Below, one piece after another: positions 1 through 6,148 of a DNA stretch of 7,315 bases (its first letter is position 1; each line of letters begins with the position of its first letter). A program made the position numbers and the translations under genes. This DNA is from Eudoraea sp. (GTDB taxonomy: Bacteria > Bacteroidota > Bacteroidia > Flavobacteriales > Flavobacteriaceae): NCBI GenBank assembly GCA_013042925.1, contig JABDPH010000251.1, positions 1 to 7,315 of the forward strand. The letters run 5' to 3'. Below the pieces are notes generated by a model that was not told where the DNA came from, did no database searches, and saw only the letters and a list, made by a program, of their open reading frames with translations.

Positions 1-509
1 GCAAAGATCTCCTCTACTTTATCCTCTGATCCCGGATAGAAGTGATAATAATGCCATTTCCTGTACGTATTGCCTTCATCCCATTGTTGGGCTGAAGGAA
101 CATAAGATAAGTCAGGTTGATACTGAACAATATATTGAATGTACGAATCTAGTGAGAGGTCAAAATAATCCATAATAAGTTCCATCTCGGGTTTATTGAC
201 CTTTTTGATCAAAGCCTCCCGGGTTCCTCCGTTGAGTTCGTCCAGACTTTTTAAGGGTAAAATATGCGTAAATTGGAAGTCATCCTTAATATGTGTAAAA
301 TAGTTAAATCCCTGTATCTGGTTATTGGTAAGATAATCTTTAAGATCTGCCAGAGACATTTCATACTCATCAGCCAATTCAGGAGAAACTTTATCTTCCC
401 GTACTAACAATAAATTCAGATTATCTTCTAAATTTTGTCCGAAGGAAAAAGCCATTGATAAAAACAAAAAGAGTGTATTGAAATAGTATTTTAATGAATT
501 GATCTTCAT
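1..509 (-). CDS. Secreted protein of unknown function (3' end cut by window edge)
   Basis: I do not recognise this protein. The frame is open from the ATG at 509-507 to the left edge, giving 169 codons with no stop, so the C-terminus is missing. The N-terminus (MKINSLKYYF...) has a short basic stretch, a hydrophobic core rich in Phe and Leu, and an apparent cleavage region at about residues 22-25 (SFGQ). This points to Sec export and a periplasmic or outer-envelope location. The mature part is rich in acidic and aromatic residues, with a Tyr/Trp/His cluster near residues 150-157 (YRKWHYYHFY). It contains no Cys, no internal membrane segment and no catalytic motif I can name. It lies 32 bases downstream of the glycine-zipper gene on the same strand, so the two are probably co-transcribed. 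No Shine-Dalgarno sequence is visible. That it is a real exported protein is fairly sure; its function is unknown. Confidence 0.8.
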   Translation of the reverse strand, partial: MKINSLKYYFNTLFLFLSMAFSFGQNLEDNLNLLLVREDKVSPELADEYEMSLADLKDYLTNNQIQGFNYFTHIKDDFQFTHILPLKSLDELNGGTREALIKKVNKPEMELIMDYFDLSLDSYIQYIVQYQPDLSYVPSAQQWDEGNTYRKWHYYHFYPGSEDKVEEIF

Positions 510-541
510 AATATTTGATTTATTATTTAGAGAATTGGTTT

Positions 542-1063
542 TTAGTTTACAGTGTAGCCTTTACCCTGAAGGCATGCACTATAGGCTTTTTTAAAGCTAT
601 TCATCATATCAGCTTCGGCCTGCACGGCCGCCTGATTGTTTGCCTGCTGTTGTTGTGATCTGCCTACCTTGCTTGCTCTGCGACCTCCCAAGCCTCCTGC
701 CACAGCTCCAATAGCGGCTCCTTTACCTGCATCCCCGGCAATTGCACCTATAGCTACCCCTGCCAATGCTCCTCTTGCAGCTCCACCAACCGCAGCGCCA
801 TCGGGTCCCATATCTACTTGTTGTGCTTGTACCTGTGGAGGATTTAAAGGATCTATGCCACTTTGCTGTACACCCCACTTATAACAATAAGATTCATCTT
901 CTGCCTGTTGCGTTGCGCTTTGGTCCTTGGCAGGAAAAACGTACAAGCCCACTTTTTTAGAGACCATAGCTCCAAGAGACTGTTCCTGTGAATGAGCATT
1001 AAATACAGCTCCCAATAAAAAAGAGACTGTAAAAAATAGATATTTGGATTGAGGTAATTTCAT
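542..1063 (-). CDS. Exported glycine-zipper protein (YMGG-like)
   Basis: A 173-residue exported protein. Residues 1-25 form a signal peptide with a hydrophobic core (FFTVSFLLGAV) and probable cleavage near AHSQ. Residues 40-75 hold a conserved-looking block (VFPAKDQ, then YCYKWGVQQSGIDP). Residues 89-127 are a glycine zipper: Gly and Ala recur every three to four residues (GGAARGALAGVAIGAIAG, then GKGAAIGAVAGGLGGRR). A Gln/Ala-rich linker follows, and the protein ends in a short helix with a second cysteine (ACLQGKGY). From memory, this order (PAK/Q block, Cys-x-x-Trp, zipper, Cys-x-x-x-Gly-Tyr) matches proteins annotated as YMGG-like glycine zipper. C60 and C164 are the only cysteines and could form a disulfide. 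Such zippers pack helices closely and often associate with membranes, but the role of this family is unknown to me. It is probably the first gene of a two-gene unit with the gene ending beyond position 1. Confidence 0.85.
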   Translation of the reverse strand: MKLPQSKYLFFTVSFLLGAVFNAHSQEQSLGAMVSKKVGLYVFPAKDQSATQQAEDESYCYKWGVQQSGIDPLNPPQVQAQQVDMGPDGAAVGGAARGALAGVAIGAIAGDAGKGAAIGAVAGGLGGRRASKVGRSQQQQANNQAAVQAEADMMNSFKKAYSACLQGKGYTVN

Positions 1064-1267
1064 AACTGAATTTTTATAATTATTTGAAATTTTTATGTCG
1101 CATTTTATAGCTTAAATGTAATGATATTTTTTATTGATCTAATGGAAAAACATAAAATAATAGCTTTATATTTTTGTTAAGTTTAGGAAGGTTAAAATAG
1201 CAATTCTGGTACAGAGAATCTTCACATAGATTAAATATCGCAAACTATAAATTCATTTTCTTTTCAC

Positions 1268-1275
1268 TATTTTTG
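1268..1275 (+). promoter_or_regulatory. Possible -7 element (TATTTTTG) for the M28 peptidase gene
   Basis: TATTTTTG matches the Bacteroidota -7 consensus TAnnTTTG and would give a leader of about 25 bases before the ATG at 1307. No TTG lies at the expected distance upstream (about 1240-1250 has GCAAACTATAA), so the match is only half a promoter. A second TATTTTTG at 1169-1176 also lacks a -33 partner. In AT-rich DNA this word can arise by chance. Confidence 0.35.
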
Positions 1276-1306
1276 GGAAATTTTCTAAAGCGTAGCAAAT
1301 TCATTT

Positions 1307-2875
1307 ATGAAAAAAATATTATTTATTGTCTTTGGGCTTTTATTAGCCTGCAACTCCTCACAGAAGACACTTTCAGAACTAGCTGTTTCAACAGATACAA
1401 AAGTCACGGCGGATCCCCGGTCCTATGCCCTAACTATTACTGAAAAAGAACTTAAAGAACATTTATATATCTATGCTTCAGATGAATTTGAGGGAAGAGA
1501 AACAGGCAAGCCAGGACAAAAAAAGGCGGTAGACTATCTTAAAACTAATTATGAGGCCATGGAAATCCCTGCAGCCAAAGAGGATGGCAGTTATTTTCAG
1601 CAAGTGCCACTAGAATTCCCTAAGGTACCCGCGGGCTCAATAATTGCGGGAGAAACGGAGTATGAGTTAGGAACCGACTTTTTAACATTTGCACCAATTG
1701 AAGGAAATTTTGACGAAATTATTTATGTAGGCTATGGAATAGAAGATAAAGCTTATTCCGACTATGAAGGCCTGGATGTATCGGGTAAACTAATCTTAAT
1801 TAAGTCCGGGGAGCCGGTAAACGAAGATGGGACCTATGTAATTTCCGGTAGTTCTAAAAAATCTGTTTGGAGCAGCAGATCTGACGCTCCTGGTGCCAGA
1901 CTGCAGCTGGCTAGAAGTAAAGGAGTAAAAGGGGTACTTTATTATGATCCCACTAATTATGATAGGTACAAGAGATATTTTGACTATTTAAAAGAGAGTG
2001 ATAAATCAAAATTGGAAATTAAGGTTGAGGAGCAAAATGCTGCATTAGTTCTTCTAAGTGACACCATGATTAAAAATATATTTCCTGCCATTAAAGAAAC
2101 ACAAACTTCAGGCAGTATTCCGCAGTCCATGTCTCTTAGAATTAAGAGCAACAATGAGCCAGTTTCTTCTGAAAATGTTGTGGCCGTTATTCGTGGTTTT
2201 GAAAAGCCGGACGAATTTGTAGTCATCTCTTCACATCTGGATCATATTGGAATTAATAAGAACGGTGACATTAATAATGGTGCAGATGACGATGGTTCCG
2301 GAACAGTGGCCATGCTGGAAATTGCTGAAGCCTTTAAGCAAGCGGCAGATACGGGCAACAGACCAAAAAGATCTATTGTATTCCTTCATGTCACCGGTGA
2401 AGAAAAAGGTTTGCTGGGATCAAAATATTATACAGATAATGACCCGATATTCCCATTATCTAAAACGGTTGCCAACCTCAATATAGATATGATAGGGCGT
2501 ATTGACCCTAAACATGAGGAGAATAGGAATTACGTCTATCTTATTGGTTCTGATAAATTAAGTGCTGAGCTTCATAAGCTTTCTGAAGAGATTAACAGCA
2601 AATATTCACAGCTGGAACTCGATTATACCTATAACGATGAAAATGATCCCAATCGTTTTTATTACAGGAGCGACCACTATAATTTTGTAAAAAATAATAT
2701 CCCTATCATTTTTTATTTTAGTGGTACTCATGAGGATTATCACAGACCCGGAGACACCCCCGATAAAATAAATTATGACTTGCTTGAAGACCGTGCACGC
2801 CTTATTTTTTATACAGCCTGGGAAATTGCGAACAGAGACGGGCGCATTAAGGCAGATATTACCCCTTCTAAATAA
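1307..2875 (+). CDS. M28-family zinc peptidase, lipoprotein with PA-like insert
   Basis: A 522-residue exported metallopeptidase, probably an aminopeptidase acting on peptides in the periplasm. The first 14 residues are a lipoprotein signal ending in the lipobox LLAC, so C15 should be lipidated. The next residues (NSSQKTLS) have no acidic run of the kind that marks surface export in Bacteroidota, so a periplasm-facing anchor is my inference. Residues 45-105 begin the peptidase fold. Residues about 110-285 are a PA-like insert (VGYGIEDK, DYEGLDVSGKLILI). The catalytic part has every expected residue: H310 and D312 in SHLDH, bridging Asp (probably D328) in NGADDDGSG, general base E365 and ligand E366 in TGEEKGLLGS, D394 in NIDMIGR, and H479 in DYHRPGDT. 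The enzyme therefore looks active with two zinc ions. Exact substrate is unknown. The gene is transcribed alone, away from the glycine-zipper gene and towards tRNA-His. Confidence 0.93.
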   Translation: MKKILFIVFGLLLACNSSQKTLSELAVSTDTKVTADPRSYALTITEKELKEHLYIYASDEFEGRETGKPGQKKAVDYLKTNYEAMEIPAAKEDGSYFQQVPLEFPKVPAGSIIAGETEYELGTDFLTFAPIEGNFDEIIYVGYGIEDKAYSDYEGLDVSGKLILIKSGEPVNEDGTYVISGSSKKSVWSSRSDAPGARLQLARSKGVKGVLYYDPTNYDRYKRYFDYLKESDKSKLEIKVEEQNAALVLLSDTMIKNIFPAIKETQTSGSIPQSMSLRIKSNNEPVSSENVVAVIRGFEKPDEFVVISSHLDHIGINKNGDINNGADDDGSGTVAMLEIAEAFKQAADTGNRPKRSIVFLHVTGEEKGLLGSKYYTDNDPIFPLSKTVANLNIDMIGRIDPKHEENRNYVYLIGSDKLSAELHKLSEEINSKYSQLELDYTYNDENDPNRFYYRSDHYNFVKNNIPIIFYFSGTHEDYHRPGDTPDKINYDLLEDRARLIFYTAWEIANRDGRIKADITPSK

Positions 2876-2946
2876 TTTTTAAAATTGGGGTGAATTAATC
2901 ATATAATTTTAGTTTCTATTCCACCCTAAAAGCAAATTCAAATAAT

Positions 2947-2972
2947 AAGCCCTGTCAGCAATGACAGGGCTT
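2947..2972. terminator. Bidirectional hairpin terminator between the M28 gene and tRNA-His
   Basis: A perfect 11-bp stem (AAGCCCTGTCA paired with TGACAGGGCTT) closes a GCAA tetraloop, a stable GNRA-type loop. It lies 71 bases after the peptidase stop and 15 bases beyond the 3' end of the tRNA gene. On the plus strand it is followed by TTATAAATTAATT and on the minus strand by ATTATTTGAATTT. Both tails are AT-rich but not pure T-runs. Its place between convergent genes suggests it ends transcripts from both sides. Confidence 0.8.
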
Positions 2973-2987
2973 TATAAATTAATTAAG

Positions 2988-3062
2988 GGTGGAAGACCGG
3001 GTTCGAACCGGCGACCTCTGGAACCACAATCCAGCGCTCTAACCAGCTGAGCTACAACCACC
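2988..3062 (-). tRNA. tRNA-His (anticodon GTG)
   Basis: The minus strand folds as a tRNA. The D arm is GCTC/GAGC with GG in the loop. The anticodon stem CTGGA/TCCAG encloses TTGTGGT, so the anticodon is GTG (3027-3025). The T arm is GCCGG/CCGGT around TTCGAAC. Position 3062 supplies the extra 5' G (G-1) opposite C73 at 2988, the identity mark of histidine tRNA. The CCA end is not encoded (2987-2985 reads CTT on the minus strand). One oddity: acceptor pairs 5-68 and 6-67 are T-T (3057/2993 and 3056/2994), flanked by normal pairs. A consensus-like promoter lies just upstream and a hairpin terminator just downstream, so it is a single-gene transcript. Confidence 0.95.
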
Positions 3063-3077
3063 ATTTGTAAGCGCTGG

Positions 3078-3108
3078 CAAAGGTAATTTTTTTTACTCAT
3101 TGTTTCAA
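3078..3108 (-). promoter_or_regulatory. Promoter for tRNA-His
   Basis: Read on the minus strand, TTG (3108-3106) is followed after 20 bases by TACCTTTG (3085-3078), an exact fit to the Bacteroidota sigma-A pattern TTG-N(17-23)-TAnnTTTG. Transcription would start near 3071-3073, leaving about ten bases before the mature tRNA 5' end at 3062. The position relative to a stable RNA gene makes this convincing. Confidence 0.8.
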
Positions 3109-3129
3109 ACGAAACTCCTGATATTTTTG
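3100..3129 (+). promoter_or_regulatory. Promoter directed towards the sensor kinase
   Basis: TTG (3100-3102), a 19-base spacer and TATTTTTG (3122-3129) match the Bacteroidota promoter consensus on the plus strand. The predicted start is near 3135, giving a leader of about 185 bases before the kinase ATG at 3320. Its -33 element overlaps the tRNA-His promoter, so both could not easily be occupied by polymerase at once. A start site closer to the gene cannot be excluded, but I found no full match there. Confidence 0.6.
3102..3115. repeat. Short inverted repeat between the two -33 elements
   Basis: GTTTC and GAAAC are exact inverted copies separated by AAAC. The repeat covers the TTG element of the tRNA promoter and touches the last base of the kinase promoter TTG. 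It could be an operator for a dimeric regulator, but five-base arms are short enough to occur by chance. Confidence 0.3.
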
Positions 3130-3134
3130 GCATG

Positions 3135-3319
3135 TTATAATCGATTAGATCTTTAATTTACTTTGACCTATAGCGCATTAAAAGCCAGAATATGCTATAA
3201 ATTCCCGATGAAATGCACTAAATAGTGGATAAAACACACAAAAAATGGCGTTTCACAACATTAATTAGACCATTTTGTATCCGGAGTGTAATTTTATTTT
3301 TAGAATTGGTTGTAAACCT
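3135..3319 (+). other. Predicted long 5' leader of the sensor kinase gene
   Basis: If the promoter at 3100-3129 is used, this stretch is transcribed but not translated as the kinase. It holds an imperfect inverted repeat at 3169-3199 (TATAG, a two-base bulge, CAT; loop of 13; ATGCTATA), a smaller palindrome CACTAAATAGTG at 3216-3227, and a possible eight-codon upstream frame at 3245-3268 (ATG GCG ... TAG). I recognise no riboswitch class or RNA family. A frame in phase with the kinase is open from a TTG at 3275, which makes a start upstream of 3320 possible but unlikely. Confidence 0.35.
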
Positions 3320-5410
3320 ATGCCCTATAATTTGACCTTCAACCGGACACATTGCACAGACGTAATTAAGCGTACTGCTATTGCTATGCTAATGATATGC
3401 AGTTTTGCAAATGTTGCTGCACAGCAGGAAATTCATAAAAAATACAAAGACAGCATTAGGATACTCAGGTCCCAAAAAGACTTTTCTCCAAAAGACACCA
3501 TTTATATTGACCTTTTGAGCAATTTAGGGTACCAACTCAGATACTATAATTCAGATAGTCTTTTTCTTCTTTCTAATGAGGCCCTAAAGCTAAGCAAAGA
3601 TTCAGGCTACAAAGAAGGCGAAAGTAGAGCGCGACTGCGCCTTGGCGATTACTACTCTGATAAAGGTGATGCCGATAATGCTATTTTTAATTATACAGCA
3701 AGTCTTGAAATTGCCACGGAATTGGGGAATAAAAATTTGACTCTCCGTATTATGAATAACCTGGCTTCAGAAAATGCATATAAAGGAGACTATGCGCATG
3801 CTCTGACCGGATACCTTGAAGCTATAGAAATTGCAAAAGAAGTTGGCAATAAGAATATGTTGTCCATAATGAATGAAAACATCGCCAACTTATATGCCTC
3901 TCAAAAAGATTTTGATCAATCACTTGATTTCTATAAAAAAGTAAAGAAAATAAACGGGGAACTGGGCGATGAGGTAATCATAGCAGAAACCTTGGGAAAT
4001 TTAGCTTCAACCTATGCAGATATGGGTAAACTGGATTACGCCATGTTTAATATTAATAAAAGTCTTGCCATTTTTGAAAAACATAAAATTTTAGATTGGT
4101 TGGCATTTACCTATGAAATAAAAGGCAAGATATATTTAAAAGAAAATAAGTACAAATGGGCACTTTATTGGTATAACCAGAGCGAATTACTACATAAAGA
4201 TCTGGATGACGACCGAGGTAAAATTGACCTCTTCAACGGAATGGCTGAAGCATATTTGGGACAAGGCAAAGATAGTATTTCAGAAAATTTTGCGCTAAAA
4301 GCCTACGACATATCAGACAGAATTGGGTTCATGGAAGGAACTCAAAAATGTGCATATGTACTCTATAGCATAAATAAAAACAAACGGAATTACGCCAAGG
4401 CTTTAAATTTTCACGAACTCTACCAAAAACTTTCTGATACCTTATCCAGAAATGAAAATAAGAAGAGTTTAACAATGCTTAAAACAAAGTCGGAATATGA
4501 TCAGCAAAAACAGTTGCTCATAGAAGAAAATGACAAAGCATTGGCAAAGCAACAGCGATATATAACGGCGGCCATGGCCATATTAATTGTTTTTATGATA
4601 ATTACAATTTTGGTATATCGGGCAGAGAAAATACAGAAACGACTTAATAAAGAGTTAGAACTTAAAAAAGAAGCACTGGAAAAACGGGAAACCGAATTGG
4701 AGGCCAGTAATGAAACAAAAACTAAACTATTCTCTATTATTGGACATGACCTTCGAGGTCCGGTAGGCGCGTTGCAAGAACTATTGAGGCTTTATTCTGA
4801 CGGTGATATGGAGACTGAGGAATTTATAGAATTTGTTCCTAAATTAAGGGAGGATGTTGATCATATTTCGTTCACTTTAAATAATCTTCTTAGCTGGGGT
4901 CATACACAGATGAATGGTGCAATAACCAAGCCTTCGATAATGGCTTTGGAATCACTGGTTTCTGAAAATATTAATTTACTATCTGAAATTGCCAAAAAGA
5001 AATCTATAAAAATTGTTAGCGAGCTTGCTGAGAATACACTTACATGGTCTGATAGCAATCAAATTGATATTGTTGTCAGGAATCTTATCAGCAATGCGCT
5101 TAAGTTTACTCCACAAAACGGGATGATAACAATATCGGCTCGTGAGCGCGACAAATTATGGGAGGTTTCTATAAGGGATACAGGTGTTGGAATGGACAAA
5201 ATTACTGTTAAGAATTTGTTTGAAAAGAATTCCAATATAACTACCTATGGTACCAATAACGAAAAAGGTACAGGTCTTGGACTATCCCTCTGCAAAGAAA
5301 TGGTTGAGAAGAACGGCGGCAGTATTTGGGTAGAAAGTACTCTGCGTAAAGGGAGTTGTTTCTTCTTCACGCTTCCCAAAAGGGAGAAAAGTTATGGCCA
5401 GGCAGTTTAA
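3320..5410 (+). CDS. Membrane sensor histidine kinase with periplasmic TPR domain
   Basis: A 696-residue two-component sensor that should autophosphorylate on histidine and pass the phosphate to an unidentified regulator. I chose the ATG at 3320; it places a signal peptide at residues about 16-36 (IKRTAIAMLMICSF...AAQ). An in-frame TTG at 3275 would only add 15 polar residues. Residues about 45-375 are helical TPR-like repeats, about seven units, two of them ending in the near-identical ELGNKN and EVGNKN. One membrane helix lies at 415-433, so the TPR part should face the periplasm. A charged coiled coil (434-467) leads to the HisKA-like domain with H476 in IIGHDLRGP. The ATPase domain (570-685) has the N box (N588, N592), G1 DTGVGMD (D620) and G2 GTGLGL (650-655), so it looks active. 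No receiver or DNA-binding domain is attached and no regulator gene is nearby. Its stop codon overlaps that of bshB1 on the other strand. Confidence 0.92.
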   Translation: MPYNLTFNRTHCTDVIKRTAIAMLMICSFANVAAQQEIHKKYKDSIRILRSQKDFSPKDTIYIDLLSNLGYQLRYYNSDSLFLLSNEALKLSKDSGYKEGESRARLRLGDYYSDKGDADNAIFNYTASLEIATELGNKNLTLRIMNNLASENAYKGDYAHALTGYLEAIEIAKEVGNKNMLSIMNENIANLYASQKDFDQSLDFYKKVKKINGELGDEVIIAETLGNLASTYADMGKLDYAMFNINKSLAIFEKHKILDWLAFTYEIKGKIYLKENKYKWALYWYNQSELLHKDLDDDRGKIDLFNGMAEAYLGQGKDSISENFALKAYDISDRIGFMEGTQKCAYVLYSINKNKRNYAKALNFHELYQKLSDTLSRNENKKSLTMLKTKSEYDQQKQLLIEENDKALAKQQRYITAAMAILIVFMIITILVYRAEKIQKRLNKELELKKEALEKRETELEASNETKTKLFSIIGHDLRGPVGALQELLRLYSDGDMETEEFIEFVPKLREDVDHISFTLNNLLSWGHTQMNGAITKPSIMALESLVSENINLLSEIAKKKSIKIVSELAENTLTWSDSNQIDIVVRNLISNALKFTPQNGMITISARERDKLWEVSIRDTGVGMDKITVKNLFEKNSNITTYGTNNEKGTGLGLSLCKEMVEKNGGSIWVESTLRKGSCFFFTLPKREKSYGQAV

Positions 5411-6129
5411 AAAATATCCCAGAGATTTTTAACTCCAATATGGCGTTCCGCTGTAAAACCTTCAGCGTATTCAACCCCAACTAAACGTCCTAAGTCCCTT
5501 GCCCTGTAGGCAATACTATCCGTAAAATTTTTACTGCTTATTGGAGTATCGGGTTCTTTGCTGTCCGGGTCATAAAATTGTGAAGCATAAGCAGATATAG
5601 CTTCCATTTTTTTATCTAAATGTCCGGTTACATCAACAACAAAATCGGGTTCCAGGTTTTTCCATTGAATGTAGTGATAAACTTGTTTTGGTCTCCAGGG
5701 TAACTGCCATTGATCATCACCGGGTAACTTGGAGTCTACTTTTAGCAACCCACTTAAAAAACAAGCATCACTAACCAATTTACTGCCTTTTGCATGATCA
5801 ATATGCCTGTCTTCTATTGCATTGCACAAAACTATATCTGGTTGATATTTTCGGACTAACTCAATAACAGCCTGCTGATGGTCTTTATCATTTGTGAAAA
5901 ACCCATCGGCAAATTCCAGGTTTTCCCTTACAGATATCCCTAATATTTTTGCTGCTTTTTCCGCCTCCTTATCCCTTATTTCCGGAGTTCCCCGGGTACC
6001 TAATTCGCCCCTGGTTAAATCAATAATCCCCACTTTTTTGCCATTTGCAGTGGCTTTGGCAATAGTTGCTCCTGCTCCTAATTCAGCGTCATCAGGATGA
6101 GCTCCAAAAACTAATATATCTAACTTCAT
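5407..6129 (-). CDS. bshB1: Bacillithiol biosynthesis N-acetylglucosaminyl-malate deacetylase BshB1
   Basis: A 240-residue cytoplasmic PIG-L/LmbE-family zinc hydrolase. BshB removes the acetyl group from GlcNAc-malate to give GlcN-malate, the second step of bacillithiol synthesis, before BshC adds cysteine. The N-terminal motif GAHPDDAELGAG supplies H11 and D14 as zinc ligands and D13 as the likely general base. The third ligand is H112 in DRHIDHAKG, with H109 also conserved. The sequence LTRGELGTRGTPEIRDKEA (39-57), the YHYIQW strand and the SQFYDPDS stretch are, as I remember them, typical of BshB1 rather than of other PIG-L enzymes. Length and ends fit a complete protein. It starts 19 bases after the stop of the PLP-enzyme gene and is probably co-transcribed with it, linking it to sulfur amino acid metabolism. 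There is no room for a terminator before the convergent kinase gene. Confidence 0.92.
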   Translation of the reverse strand: MKLDILVFGAHPDDAELGAGATIAKATANGKKVGIIDLTRGELGTRGTPEIRDKEAEKAAKILGISVRENLEFADGFFTNDKDHQQAVIELVRKYQPDIVLCNAIEDRHIDHAKGSKLVSDACFLSGLLKVDSKLPGDDQWQLPWRPKQVYHYIQWKNLEPDFVVDVTGHLDKKMEAISAYASQFYDPDSKEPDTPISSKNFTDSIAYRARDLGRLVGVEYAEGFTAERHIGVKNLWDIF

Positions 6130-6148
6130 TTGGTCTTTTTATGGTATT

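Noticed and set aside
636..884. Plus-strand open frame of 82 codons rich in Ala, Pro and Cys
   Set aside because: It is the complement of the glycine-zipper region; its odd composition follows from the repeated Gly/Ala codons on the other strand. The 766-960 frame is rejected for the same reason.
1113..1120. Minus-strand TACATTTA as a -7 element for the glycine-zipper gene
   Set aside because: It differs from TAnnTTTG in the last base, and no TTG lies at the right distance upstream.
1984..2486. Open frames of about 80 codons on both strands (1984-2226 minus, 2247-2486 plus)
   Set aside because: Both lie wholly within the M28 peptidase gene, whose catalytic motifs are intact, and they encode nothing recognisable.
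3158..3165. TTACTTTG as a second plus-strand -7 element for the kinase
   Set aside because: It has one mismatch to the consensus, and the nearest upstream TTG is 28 bases away, too far for the normal spacer.
3275..3319. TTG at 3275 as the start of the sensor kinase
   Set aside because: It adds 15 residues ahead of a signal peptide that already has a long N-region from the ATG at 3320. TTG starts are rarer, and no ribosome binding site supports it.
5894..6100. Plus-strand open frame of 68 codons
   Set aside because: It is antisense to the conserved N-terminal zinc motif of bshB1 and has no features of its own.
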